A stretch of 64,000 nucleotides of DNA from Basidiobolus meristosporus CBS 931.73 (GCA_002104905.1 MCFE01000078.1:1-64000); one strand, 5' to 3'; positions 10,753 to 24,034 are shown, numbered from the stretch's first letter. Notes: a model not told the origin generated them from the letters alone. Translations and numbers: made by a program.

Positions 10753-13700
10753 TTAAATAAAAACACCCAAGGGGACAAACGATTCTTTGGAAAATGCGGT
10801 TGCACTCAAGTTCTCGTTCTGCAAAAACTTGGTGGGGAAAACCACCAGATGCCCTCGGACTTTACTCAGGATCTCTTTGATTTCCTCGTTGGATTTTGTC
10901 TTCAACGCACTGTGGCCCGTCATGACCAGGTTGGAATTAGGTACGAATCCTGTATACTCCGTCCAGTTGGTAACAGTATCATCTGGCACGCATCGGAATA
11001 CCATTCTATATATCTCAGTGTTGGTAGTGGCTGTCTTGGTCCATACGTCGTTGAAGAACCGATCCGATAGTGGATCCATGACTGGATTATCATTGGATTG
11101 TGGTGCTTGTTGTGGTGGTGCTTGTGGCACTTGTGGCGCTTGTGTCTCATTATTGCCACGATGGAAGTGTCGCTGGATTTTGTCACCAAGTGCGTGCGCA
11201 CTAAACATACGATGCGAACTGTCGCTGCTCTGGTAGTCGAATTGGCCACCGGGCGCTGGCATAGGCATTGGCATCGGCATTGACATGGGTGCTGGCATAG
11301 GCATTGGCATCGGGAATTGGTTGCCATAATCCAAAGGTCTCTCGGGGGTAGGCATCTGGAAGTGGGGCTCGGTGCCAGGAATTTGAGCGCTTGGTTTCAT
11401 TGGGTCTTGAAGTTCGTTCTTGGATTTTGTGTCATCATGCAAAAGGCCGACGTGCTCTTTGAAGATAGCGCAGCGAAGAGTATGAGCAAATTTGCTTGCC
11501 ATATACTAAAATGCCTTTAGTATCAATCACATTTGCTCCCGGCGAAATGTAAGGTTTACCTGCTCCCCATTCATGAACGATGGGACCTCCTCTTGGTCTT
11601 CAATAATAACAGCGATTTCTGAGTCTCTGTTGCCAAGCATAGAACGATCGTTGATGTTTGCTGAAAGAGAATCGATAAATCGTTGGGCAGGAGAAAAGGG
11701 TTGCGCATTGACCTACCTGAACCGCAGATCACAATACGGTCGTCCACGATCATGAGTTTACTATGAATGTAGGTGAGCTCGGTCACATATTCACCCTCTT
11801 TGTGCTCGTAGTTCGTCACCATATTCGAGGTTTGCATAGTGTTGTTGACAGTCGTGTTGCATGTTTGAGGATACGCGTTGGACAAGATCACGTCGTATGT
11901 TGTGACCATGTTGGTTTGATGTGGCTCGGGGATCACCTCGTGTCTGGTCACGTAATTGGAGAGAGGCTTGCTGTCTAATCTATTTTGCGAATACCTGTTA
12001 TCCCCTAATAACAAACGATCAAAACGAGAAGATATCTCGTCTCCGGAGAGCTCGTTCATAGCATTAGAATCAGAATATGGGTTTCGGATCATATCATAGT
12101 TGCGTAAACCATAGAAGGTGATGTAATCGGAGGGATTGATTCTTGCCTCCGCCAGCTTTTCGAAAATTGACGACCCGCCTCGGCCAATTGTGCGATACTG
12201 CCAATCCATGACAAGGCGAATGGTATTGGCATCAGAAGCATTCACCTCACTTTCGAACGCCGGCAGGAGGGGCATGGCAACAATAACACGGAACTTCGTA
12301 TTCTCTTGGTTGGCACGGATGATACGCTCGACAAGGGCCTAAAATCCATCACAACTAAGACACAATAGCAGCAATAGGCCCAGACACACAACTTACCTGG
12401 GCGATCTTGTTCTTGATCTCGTAAGTTTCGGAGTCGATGGTCGAAGAGACTGTGCGTAACAAAAGTGCGATGCATAGGATTAACGAGCCGTTTGCTTGGG
12501 CAATGGTACGAAAAGGCAAATTTACCAAAGAACTGATTCTCGATATAAATGAAGTGCTTGGCGTTGCGAATATTCTCCAGATAAGCCGTGTAAATGGAGT
12601 GCTATGGTACAGGATGAATATGGTTAGGTCACCGGGGAAAAGCATTTGTGTAGATATAAGGTGGCTACCTCAGTTTCGATTCCACTGCTCCACTGGCCAC
12701 CACTTCTCAACACCTGGATTTTACAAGAACCTTTGGCGTTCGCATAGTCGGGGTTCTTCTCTTTGAATACGTAGCTTAGAAATGCCATGTCCTTTTTCTG
12801 CATTCCTTTTTCGGATTTAATGAAATTCCAACGATCTACAAAATGACGCTCGACATCTTCAACCGGCGGACCGGTTATGCACAGCGCAATATCATGCCAT
12901 GGCATCCTGGCGACGTATTTGCGGTTGATAAGCTCTTGATAGTATTGGGACACTACAAGGGAAACACGTGTTTAGCAAAAAGATTTTGCCGCTACCCAAC
13001 GGTTATGATCTTAGGCATGTACCATTTGCAAAGTCCTTGACTCTGGGGTTGGAATAATCTTGCCCAGGCCATGTGTTATTCGCAGGGTCGTAATGATAGT
13101 CAGCCAATCGGTGCGAATGCGTATCAAATCGACTAAAGAAGTTTAGTAAGTCATCTGTACTCTGTGGCAACGTCATTACAGTGCTAGTGGTTACCCGTAG
13201 CATAAATCCAAACCGCCCAAGAAAGCAATCTTGGTGTCAATCAAGCAAATTTTCTGAATCCAAAATGTTACGGTCAGTAACGGTGTTGGTCTAGGTCAAT
13301 AATGGAGTCGACAACCCACCTCATGATGCTATAGTGTTGTAGGAAAATGATAGGCATTTGTAGGCATTAGTGACGGTTTGTGTAGATAGTGAGCAACTGA
13401 ATCAACATGGAGTCTTACGTACAGCCCAAAACATGGTTCCGCCAGCACCATGGTCAGGATGGCGCTGAACTGTAATGTTAGGATGCAAGGCCTGAAGTGT
13501 AAACTTGGTATAGTGGGAATCAATGGTCAAGGCCATCGACACCTCTTTGTAGACCATGATATTCACTATAACACCCTCTTCGGCTTTCTTTTTTAGCAGG
13601 CGGTCGAGGCGAAATTCTTGGTTTTCACTCGGTGGTCGACGAAGATACTATAACGGTGGGATCAAGATTAATGCTCTCGCGTAAATGAAACTGAATTGAA

Positions 13701-13919
13701 GAAATACGCTTCGGGTAGAACAGAAACGTAGCAAGCATTCTCAGGAGCACTAACCACTTCGGGACTAAGCCACCAATCCATGATGAAGATCGTTTCTTTG
13801 GCGTGTAGAATGGCTTCCGAGACTGCGTAAAAATAGTCCTTTCCATCAACGAACCATTTAGCATATGCTCCGTACCTCTCAGGTGCGAAGGAGGAATATC
13901 TGTTTGTGTTTTCTGCCAT
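10753..13919 (-). CDS. Phospholipase D, two HKD motifs, intron-rich
   Basis: Hydrolyses phosphatidylcholine to phosphatidic acid and choline; acts at membranes. The N-terminus is [20 protein letters not shown], so the PX and PH domains of Spo14-type enzymes are absent. Order: [12 protein letters not shown] at about residue 45; then YLRRPPSE... in the next exon; HKD motif 1 as HHE+KICLID, split over a 9-nt microexon (13320-13328) and the exon starting at 13253; [34 protein letters not shown]; then [12 protein letters not shown] and HKD motif 2 HSKLMIVDD, followed across an intron (G|GTAGGT...TTTCAG) by [17 protein letters not shown]. The last exon runs 11505-10753 and carries a Met/Pro-rich linker (PMPMPMPAP repeats) and a conserved C-terminal part (DRFFNDVW). 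About ten exons, roughly 800 residues. Not every internal boundary was resolved. Confidence 0.9.
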
Positions 13920-15223
13920 TCCGTTGGTACCTAAACTTTTCCGAGGTGAAAGGATTGAAAGGGCAATTTTGTGTAATCAACACTAGTTATAGAAACTTGT
14001 GAAATCCACAACCGCATGTTAGAACCCTTGATAAATGATCTCAACGATCATTAGCCCTCTGCGATAAAACGTAATGCAGGCCTGGCTGATATGGTGATCA
14101 TCGTGTTGGATCATAATTAATGAAATACCTTTTCAAAACAGATACTTACGTCATATAAGCAAATCAGTATCCAACGAATCCAGTTACATTTTCCCAATAT
14201 TTTACCAGCTGTGTAGCCGATTGTGCTCTACTGGAGCATGATATCTACGTAATGCGAGCGTTGACGTTTGTAACAGGCGCAGGGCACGGAAACGAGCACA
14301 GAAGACACCAGTGCTGGGGGATGTGACTTCTCGATGGTAACCCATAAAAGGCCGCAATACGCTGACTCCTAGACACCAGATAAACTTGATCGACCCTACC
14401 ACCTCAACACAATTCAGGATTCCCATACACTGAGCCTACTCGGTGCAGAGATAACACTCATTTCTATCAACTTGCTCCATAGCCATCTGCAACCAAGTCA
14501 ATTGCCAGGCTGAACCGTCAAATGCGACACCAATGTTCTCATCCAATTACATGCTGATTAGAAGGTGATCAGCCACTGATGTTCCATATTCCCATAAGCG
14601 TGGTATAGTCAGGCGCTAAATTCATGGATATTGCGTTTCTCTCATTTGCGAGCTCCGCCGTGCATGATTTTGGTTGGGATAGATATCCAGCGTATCCATA
14701 TTTATATGACCGCGAAATATCTATCTCGCGGATTACTAGCCCGCTCTAGAGGATGGGGCAACCTCATTGGATCGTGGAAGCAGACAGCATTAAATAGCCG
14801 CACTTGGTCGCAGAATGAAAACAATCGCTGCCACAAAATATTTGTATAGCTCATGGATAGCTCTAGTTTAGCCGGACCAAGAAATCTAGGTCGTTGGGAA
14901 TATGATCAACTGAGGTGACACATGAAATAAACCAGTCCTTCAATTCCGCTTTGAAACACTACTTTATTATATGCACCTATCTAATGCTTTCCCCATGCTT
15001 GTTATTGGTCACATCTTTGTATATCTCTAACCTGGCCCATACACAAGCTGCTGATATATCTTAAGTGTTGTAGCTACTTCCTAGCCAAGCATTCTCCCTG
15101 GCCGGTTCTATTGTGCTAGCGATTGCAAGTCAGCCTAGAACTCGTCAACCTGCTCCTGCAAAGCTTTATAGTGGTATACGTTCATATTCTTCAGTTACCT
15201 TTGGTTCGTCGGTATCCGCGGAA
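13920..15223. other. Intergenic between divergent genes, nothing recognised
   Basis: About 1.3 kb upstream of both the phospholipase D gene (-) and the PP2C gene (+), so it should contain both promoters. I found no clear TATA box at a sensible distance and no open frame with protein character. Confidence 0.5.
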
Positions 15224-16822
15224 ATGTCGTTCATCTTACATCACCAGAGAGTCCTCCGAAAGTCTGCGGGTCCTCTACGGCTCTACAAACGTGTGTGTAC
15301 CCGCACACTGAGTAGCCGGTCTTTGCCTTCACTCTCCTCGCAGCAGCATTCGCAGCGTACCTTCTCTATGTATACATCTTCGCCACGCCGAGCACCTAAA
15401 TATCCAAACGAGCACCAACCAGAAAACAGTGCAGATACAAACTGGTGGATATATCTCCTAGGAGTGAGTTTGTTAGGAGGACTCGGGTGGGCCTATCAAC
15501 ATCACTTCAAGTATCACCATAATCCCACCCAGCCGGAGACTAGAGAGGAAGAGGAAGAAGATGGGCTCCTTCCCTCCGCCTCCATTAACAAGAAGCTGAG
15601 GAAACATGAAAAAACCGTCCTGACCAAGTCCTCGAAGATTCCCAGATTTGACACGAACCAATTGGCCTCGAATTCTCCTATCGAGGATTATCACACTGAG
15701 CTATCCAACGACTCCAAAGATGCATGGTATTTCGGTGTGTTCGATGGTCATGCCGGAAAGTATTGCGCCCAGAGGTTGGCTAATCAACTGGTCCAACAAG
15801 TGCGCGACAATGTCGAGAAAATGGAGGCCAGTAAAGATCAGGAGTTACCTGAGCAGATTGGCCAAACCATTGTTAAAACCTTTGAAAATCTCGATCGAGA
15901 GATCGTCTGGGGCTCCCTGGGTGAAATCATAGTAAACACTGAAAAGGCCGTCCAAGTAAGTATACCTGCAGCTATCTCTGGGAGCTGCGCGATCATTGGA
16001 TATATAGATACAAAAACCATGGACCTATACGTGGCTAACACAGGTGATTCACGGGCACTGATCGGCACCTTGGGCAACGATGGTAAGTGGAGCTCGGTGG
16101 AAATGAGCAATGACCAAAATACCACCAATAGCAAAGAGAGAGAGAGGCTGTATAGCGAGCACCCCGGCGAAGAAAAGACAGTGATATCCAAAGGGAGAGT
16201 TCTGGGATCTTTAGGTGAGGCTTTGGTTGGATATTACGCACCATGTAGGCCCGTTGCTAATCAATCATTGTTCCCACCTAGCCCCGACCCGTACATTTGG
16301 TATGAGCGTTTTCTGTCGCTTTACACTGCTAGGGAAAGCGTGCTGATGCACATTTATCTAGGCGACTCGCGATACAAATGGAGCACCCGTACCCAACTAG
16401 CAATCCGGGATAACTTCTTCCCAAGAATGCGCATCCCACCTCCACACTATTCGACACCACCATACGTCACCGCAACACCTGAGGTTAGACACCGACGACT
16501 TAATCCGCAAGATAAATTTATGGTGGTGGCAAGTGATGGGCTATTTGACATGTTGAGTAATGACGAGATAGTGTCTCTGATTGGAACCTATCTGCATGAT
16601 CGCAATCCCAAGCTTCCTGACAATGACCCCAATAGCCAGCCCGCCAAGAACAACAATTGGGCGTACATAGATGATAATGCAGCTACTCATCTGATCCGTA
16701 ATGCACTTGGTGGTAAGTCAAGGAAGGAGTTGAGCAAAATGCTGTCTGTCGAGGCGCCACACTCTAGAAGTTTGCGCGATGACATCACCGTGACAGTGAT
16801 ATTTTTCGAGGATTCAGTGTAA
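15224..16822 (+). CDS. PP2C-type protein phosphatase, mitochondrial (pyruvate dehydrogenase phosphatase-like)
   Basis: Mg/Mn-dependent Ser/Thr phosphatase; the closest family is the mitochondrial Ptc5/PDP group, which dephosphorylates pyruvate dehydrogenase E1. Exons 15224-16214, 16282-16299 and 16362-16822 give 489 residues. The N-terminus is Arg/Ser-rich like a transit peptide, followed by one membrane segment at residues 74-90 (WWIYLLGVSLLGGLGWA). Metal-binding motifs: YFGVFDGHAG (173-178 core), SGSCAIIGYID, VANTGDSRA, ASDGLFDML and SLRDDITV. The family motif GRVLGSL-xPTRxFGD-SRYKW is only complete when an 18-nt microexon encoding APTRTF is spliced between two introns of 67 and 62 nt. The first ATG in frame is 15224; the open frame extends further upstream without an ATG. 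Confidence 0.9.
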   Translation: MSFILHHQRVLRKSAGPLRLYKRVCTRTLSSRSLPSLSSQQHSQRTFSMYTSSPRRAPKYPNEHQPENSADTNWWIYLLGVSLLGGLGWAYQHHFKYHHNPTQPETREEEEEDGLLPSASINKKLRKHEKTVLTKSSKIPRFDTNQLASNSPIEDYHTELSNDSKDAWYFGVFDGHAGKYCAQRLANQLVQQVRDNVEKMEASKDQELPEQIGQTIVKTFENLDREIVWGSLGEIIVNTEKAVQVSIPAAISGSCAIIGYIDTKTMDLYVANTGDSRALIGTLGNDGKWSSVEMSNDQNTTNSKERERLYSEHPGEEKTVISKGRVLGSLGEALVGYYAPCRPVANQSLFPPSPDPYIWYERFLSLYTARESVLMHIYLGDSRYKWSTRTQLAIRDNFFPRMRIPPPHYSTPPYVTATPEVRHRRLNPQDKFMVVASDGLFDMLSNDEIVSLIGTYLHDRNPKLPDNDPNSQPAKNNNWAYIDDNAATHLIRNALGGKSRKELSKMLSVEAPHSRSLRDDITVTVIFFEDSV

Positions 16823-17554
16823 ATACTTGCCCTGTTAAACAAAGTCCAGTCGAACCATCAACCCCATAAAGGACCGAAGAACCGAGCTACACTCTATACC
16901 AGCGACTCTGATACTTCACTCGCATACCATTATTTAACAACAACCAAGTGAAGCTATCAGGTAATTCAAATTATACAATAACCTCAGCCTATAGGGAGAA
17001 AGTAAACCTCTCACGAACTCCACCTACACCCCCAAGATTTATAAAAGCCAAGTAGGGCGGGATATAGCTGCCTAACAACACCCATCATTTCGATGAACTA
17101 GAGCAGTTGAAGTGGTCACAAGAATGAGATGTATGTTATTTGAGATCAAGAGCGATAGCTCAGGTGCTGTTGAGGTGAGAAGCGATATCGGTACAGCTTA
17201 CTTGGCATTTCTATAGTTGAGAATCCACTGCATATCACTGGCCAAGTCCGGGTGGGTGTGCTAAAATAGTTGGCAAAATACAAGATCCTTGCGAAGGTGT
17301 ACATGCTGGCTCAATCTTCATTGAACCTACTTTGTTTATTGCATTCAGATAGGGCTGATACGCCATTACTGGCGTAACACCTGAATGAACATGATTATCA
17401 AAAGATGTTACAAGGTCCTGTTATGGATGTTTGAGAAATGTGTGTTGATATGCGAATTCGACAGTGTGAGCTTGCATAATATGTTGGGTTGTACAAATAT
17501 GTGATTTTCGTGACATCATTAAACAATTTCCGGAAATTCATCGGTCAAATGCGT
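16823..17554. other. Intergenic between convergent genes
   Basis: 3' flanks of the PP2C gene (+) and the PRELI gene (-). A TTTATAAAAG at about 17037-17046 (+) resembles a TATA box, but the downstream ATGs open only frames of 2-30 codons. No gene called. Confidence 0.5.
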
Positions 17555-18338
17555 TTACATGAACCTTCGGCCACGTAATAATTGCTTCTCACGGATTATC
17601 TCCAGTACATGGGACATTCCTTTACGGCTCTGGGAAAACCGTTAGAATGGAAGGAAACAACTCAGCTAGAGAAAATATGGCTCACCTTGACTGTGTTGTC
17701 GGCAAACTTCTTCACTCCAAATCCCTCCAATTTACCAGTTAGGCCCCAGCCAAAGTTCGAGATAATTCGCGCCTCGGTGGTTACTTGGGTCCTGAACATG
17801 AACATGGATATGATAAATTCAAGCACCAGACTGACCATAACTATCTCCAAACAATACCCACCACTGAGCCTGCTCCGGGTGAGGCCTGAATGTTTGTGTC
17901 TCTTCGATTTGCATTATGCGAGTGTGGTTGAGATTTTTGGTACGGGTGACCATGGAATTGTTGTGAGGATTGATGACAGATTCTTCAATAATAAAAGCCT
18001 GGTTATTTTTCATGATCTATTATTGCCGAAACTATTAGCGTTAGTCTCAAACAGAACGGTAAAGCCTCTGTACCTTAGTCCCCCACTTTGGAAGAACGCC
18101 TTTCTTCAAAAGGATACGGGTGGTGTGAAGGCATCCCTCTGAATCTACGTATCTGTCGAGAACATCCGCTCCCAGCACATGTGAAGCGAACGGATTGGGA
18201 TAACGAAGCCAGAAAGCTAGTGAGACATTTTCCCAAGGATGTCTTGAACAAAGAGCATTTGAATTACCACGTCTAGAAAGTAAAGCCCTTACAAACCACT
18301 TACTCATAAGAGAAGGTATTTTGATAAATTTTAACCAT
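17555..18338 (-). CDS. PRELI/MSF1 domain protein (Ups-family mitochondrial phospholipid transfer protein)
   Basis: Ups/PRELI proteins carry phosphatidic acid or phosphatidylserine across the mitochondrial intermembrane space with Mdm35. Five exons: 18304-18338, 18074-18242, 17862-18016, 17686-17791 and 17555-17629 (introns 61, 57, 70 and 56 nt), giving 179 residues, the usual family length. The protein starts MVKIYQNTFSYEHPWENVS and contains FWLRYPNPFASHVLGADVLD, GRLH-like EGCLHTTRILLKKG, TRTKNLNHTRIMQIEETQT, then VTTEARIISNFGWGLTG and the C-terminal SRKGMSHVLEIIREKQ. These follow the family order from end to end. All splice sites are GT-AG and every phase closes. Which Ups subfamily it belongs to cannot be decided by eye. 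A 186-codon open frame on the other strand is an antisense shadow. Confidence 0.9.
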
Positions 18339-20165
18339 ATAAAAGTATGCCCGGAAACAAGGGAATTCGGCCAATGATAGGATGATACGGGGATTTCGCT
18401 TCCAGTTGAGAGAAACGCGCAGACTTCAATTATGTGAAGAAACGACCAAGAACGCAAGGATAACGCAATAAATGGTTGAGGAAGCTGGGGAAATAGAGTT
18501 GCAAACCACTTGGCGAGGCCCTCGACGCGGAAAAAAAACAGAATTCCCCCGAAATAAGTCGATCGAAGTCTGGAGGCATGAAGTCAGACTGAATGGTTCA
18601 TGTGAATTTTGGAATGAGACATGGAATAAAGGTATCGGATTAATAGTACCAGAATCAAGCAGTCTCGACAAGAATCTAGCCCGCATGAATGCTCTTTACC
18701 GTCAGCATCCAACCCATATAGATAATTACAACCAACAAATCTATGGATTTTAATCGAGCTTTTCGCTGGCATTCATCGGGGCCCCGTATTTGATGGTCAG
18801 GTGCAAGGCCCTGGATTGTACATATTCATGCTAGGAATATCGATCCACATCTGCAATGCTAAATCGCTAGAATGGTCCAAATCAAAATTAGCCCAACTTC
18901 GGTCTAGTGCTCCGCACCATGGAAAAACACAGTACCAAACAGTCCAAGAGGAGTGTGAAGGATTCATGTATGGGATAGCCTCTTTTATTGATGCTTTCTG
19001 GATTGGATAGTCTACCTGCTTTCCCCTTTTAAGCCGTCCTCGAAATCGCTCCGTGTAAGATAGGAGTTCTCGAATCCAATGGGCTACTGCGACTGATTGG
19101 CCAAGATTAATCCAGCAAAGATTTTGCATCATGCGCCAACTCTTGAAAGCCATGTTAAAGGTGGCCCCGAACATAGTTTTCCGCCTGTGATATGATATGG
19201 CTACCCCATCTCATCAGCTGAATGGGGAACATAGTCACTTGTTTTGCAATAGCTACAGAATCCGCAAATTCCGCTCTCAATGGCGAGTGAATCACACAAG
19301 TAGATGGTAAGCAAATGATGCTGGCATCTATGATATGCCAAGCACAATCGAATGATATTGATCTGTTTCTCTTTAAAGGGTGCAGGCACGAAAGTAGCTA
19401 GACAATGCATGAATTCAGGTATGTGACTTTACTGGCACTGTTCACATACGCTTGCGTTCTACGGTAGTGCATAGTGTTTTCACAAGCTCAACTGCAGCTC
19501 TGGCGTATTGCACTCTAGTATGAACGGAGGTATAAAGTATAGATGCCCGCTCGAGTGTGGAAATTACCAAGTAAAGCAAACTACTACTTTAAGATAATGA
19601 TCAGCGACATGAGTGTTGACAGGGTGACCACCAGACGGCGTGATAGTTTATAAGATTCAAACTGGCCAAGGTGCAAATTTCCGTTGGCAACCAGCGCATG
19701 ATAGCCGTTATTGCCTTGCATAGATTAACTTCGTTGCGGTACTACTGACATCACATCAGAAATGGTAAGGTGACATGTATGACATCATTAATTTACAGCG
19801 ATGCTGCAACCTTGTAGTGAAGTTTCTATACATTATTATGAGGCAATTTGTCATTTGATAGAGAATAATTATGCTGCATTATCAATGAAAGCGCTGTTCA
19901 TCTTGTGTCCAATCACAAATGCTGCAAGAATTAAAGTTGTAAACTGTATACAAATCAGCCACCCCTTCACAATGACACCCTATTTCATCTCCATCCTCTA
20001 GCCACACCACCTATAACTCAGCTCCCCGCCTCAACCTGCCCACTGTTTCTGAACTTTCTCTAATTCACCGCAGCTGTACTACACCACTAGTCCTATTAAT
20101 TCGTGACTTTTCTTCTCCCCTGCTCTGCCCCTTATCGCCCGTGTATTTAGTTCACCTACTTCAGA
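18339..20165. other. Intergenic, nothing recognised
   Basis: About 1.8 kb upstream of both the PRELI gene (-) and RHO1 (+). Overlapping open frames of 60-125 codons at 18.5-19.2 kb lie on both strands without family motifs. The last 250 bp before the RHO1 ATG are pyrimidine-rich (CT tracts near 19990-20160), as is common in promoters of strongly expressed fungal genes. Confidence 0.45.
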
Positions 20166-21051
<886 letters not shown>

Positions 21052-24034
21052 TCTAGAATATATTCCCCAACCCCTTTCATGATTCATGTCGCCAGCGGGT
21101 TAAGATAGCATACTACAAGGCAGCCAACAAATTTGATTTTCTTTGTATCGTAGATACCATTACACACCTCGTAATATATGAAATTAACTTAATCTCCCTC
21201 ATGTGCTTGAAGTTGTATAAGGACAGCTACACAATAGAGTATTATTTCCAAAGCTGGAAACATCCTAAATTTCGCAGATCCAAATTAGTCAACGAAGCCA
21301 ACCACCGCACATGGCTCGGCAAATAGAAATGAGAGAATTCGCCAGCGCACTCAATTCACCTCGGGTGTCTAAGAATATAAATTCTACACGATTTGAGATC
21401 TGCGAGGTGTCTTCTGGTGAAGGCCCCAGTTCGGGATCAGCAAATTGGGATCAAAACCCGACCTGTTGAAGAATAAGCCGTACCGCTGAAAATAAACGAA
21501 TACACAAACGCAGTAGACAGAGGGCCGAGGTTGGCCAGCCAGTCACACTCTCCGTAAAAATATGCGGATGATTTGAACAAGCGCCCTCTCGGTATTTTTT
21601 AGAACTGGAGGATACAAAACCATTTGGCGTTTTTTCTGATTGGCAGAAGTGCTGGGCAGGTCAAGATAAACGACAGGTCTAACCCGATACTGGTGTGTCT
21701 CTGCCAAGAGGATTAGCTGAAGGAGCAATGTGAATGCGAAGGGCCATACAATAGGCTTCTGAATGGAAATCACGCTCGTCAGACTCATCACCATTTGTTT
21801 ACAATAATACTCCGATTAATTTCTGGCCATTGCTTGCAAAGATACCTCACGTTCCATTTGACATGTGACTCTCCAATAAGTAGTTCGTTCAGGAGTGTGG
21901 GTCATTTCCCGAAGTCGCCACACAAATTGGATTATTGATGAAATCTCTATTCACCAATTGTGTTGATAGATCATATCTGGTTGTTTACCAAACGATTCGT
22001 AATTAAGTTTTGATGGAAAATATTCTCATTCGTTGGCTTAATAAATGAAATATTCTTCTGGAAAACCGGTTCAAATGAAATATCACATGAATCAGATAGG
22101 CGCGGATTGTCAGATTGGATTGATAGACTCCATCGTGAATGTGCTAGCCCAGTCTGCTAGCGAAGCAGGACACGGGTTAGGCCACCGCCCTCATGTCAGC
22201 GACAGCCGATTCACGCTCAGATACTTTGAGCAGTGGTTGACGGTGCGTCATCCAGGTGGAATCCTTCGATCTAACAGTGTGCACTTCGGGATATGCCAAC
22301 TATGAGGTCAGGATGATGAAGATTATTAGTCCCTGCGATATTTTAGGAAGAAGCATCGAACAAATGCAGCTTGACTCTATGACTTGGTTGAATATGGAAA
22401 GTTTGACCATGGCCAATTTTGAAATGCTGGGTAGCTTTGCGCTCCAGAAGCCACCCTTGAGCCGATTCTAGATTGGGATCATGTAACACCCATCCGAAAA
22501 ACTAAGATTAATTGCATGCAAAATAGGTCACCGGCTTACAACGTAGCTAGTCCAGAATCGGCTTAGATTGTATGAGTGATAACAGCATTGATTGTTTCCA
22601 GCAATATTCAGGCTATTATAAGCACCCCAATACGATCATTTTTACCAAATGCTGTAATTAAGTTACGCTTTTAGCATGAAGATAACGCTGTCGAATATGC
22701 TAAACGATACATTCCGCTTACACAAGAGTGATTGGATGCACAATCTAAAGGGTGAATACTGTCTAGTACATCTAAATATACTTGACCCCCTCCTATGTCA
22801 AAAATAAATATAGCTCAGTATATATTAGTAGTCGCACGAAATATACCTAGAAATGATTACATATCCGGATCTACATGGGTAGGGTGCCAATCTACTCAAG
22901 CCACCTTCGTTAATTTTGGCAATAGAGCTATGGAAATTTGGCACTGATGATTGGGAAGAAGCATAAGGAAGGTAGATGCTCTGACCTGAATATCGCTCCT
23001 GACGCTCGTCCACGGCGATTGGCATCATTCCAGGTTCTCTAGTCACCGTCACTTGAAAAGGTAGTTGTCGGGATTCAATCTGAATGACCCCCGGGCGAAT
23101 CAATTATTTACATTTACTTTCCAATAAACTTGGCTTTGAAGGTGCTTCATTTTCCTATTTGTTAGACGGGAGAGTAGCACGTTTGTTGATTACTCGGATT
23201 TTACTTGGTAGATTCCGTGTATACGAGCCACAAGTAGCCCATTTGAAACCTGAACACTGTCGAGTGGTTTTGCAGCTACCTGAGGCGAGGCCTTGAGCAT
23301 CATCATCGACTATGCGGATACGACACAGGTGCCTTTGGTTGCCTATCATGTGTGCCACCTGCCATTTCTCGCCCGCGTCAAGGACTCTGGCATTACGGTG
23401 AGCATCAGATATATTTGGGTCGATGTAGCATCCACTGGTCAAAATGGTGCAAAGCTCTATTGGGGACGGATTCTCCAGCCGCGGGGCCTGGCAACGGAAA
23501 CTTGTCTTTGGTACATCATTTTCCCATAAATTCATGCTCAATAGAATCAATACCAGCGGATCAGAGGTCAGGATCCTTCTGATACTCTAATGGTAGATCC
23601 GCACCATGTTCTTCAATCCGTAGACCATGGTCAGATTGATAATTCTGAGGGCAGAAGTGACTTTTTTCCCAAATCAAGGGAATGACCAGTATTAAAAAAT
23701 CAGTCTGTCCTGTCCTAATGGGTAAGTGATTGGCTCAATCTTCCAAAAGAAAACACGTAAATGGTTGGCGTAGCATACATGATTAAACTTATCCGAGTAA
23801 GCCTATACAGGTACAAAAAAAAACTTCTATGGATTCGATTCGAGACTGTGACAACCTCTGAATACTTAATTGGATTGAAAGTGATTTTTAGATGATGGCT
23901 TTCGATCTTCCTGATTTATAAAGAAGTCGATTGCCTCTAGAGCGGAATAATTCCCTGATCATTGAGATACATCAGATCATCTTTCAATTCACAGTGCGGA
24001 AAGATTCCTGTGAAGAAGCGAGTGTTCATTTTCG
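21052..24034. other. Intergenic, nothing recognised
   Basis: About 3 kb. Frames of 70-131 codons overlap on opposite strands at 23.1-23.55 kb, but none shows a domain, signal peptide or splice-connected continuation. A TATAAAT at about 21375 (+) is not followed by a usable ATG. No repeat structure was noticed. Confidence 0.5.

Noticed and set aside
10639-11327. Long frames on the plus strand and in other minus frames in the phospholipase D last exon
   Set aside because: They overlap the true coding frame and owe their length to its repetitive Pro/Met and Gln/Pro codons.
16215-16361. PP2C as one uninterrupted open frame
   Set aside because: The open frame disrupts the conserved GRVLGSLxPTRxFGDSRYKW region; splicing out two introns restores it exactly.
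17582-18142. 186-codon open frame on the plus strand
   Set aside because: It is antisense to exons 2-5 of the PRELI gene, whose product matches its family end to end; the plus-strand translation has no recognisable features.
23155-23550. 131-codon minus frame and overlapping plus frames
   Set aside because: Both strands are open over the same region and neither shows motifs, a start context or splice-linked exons.
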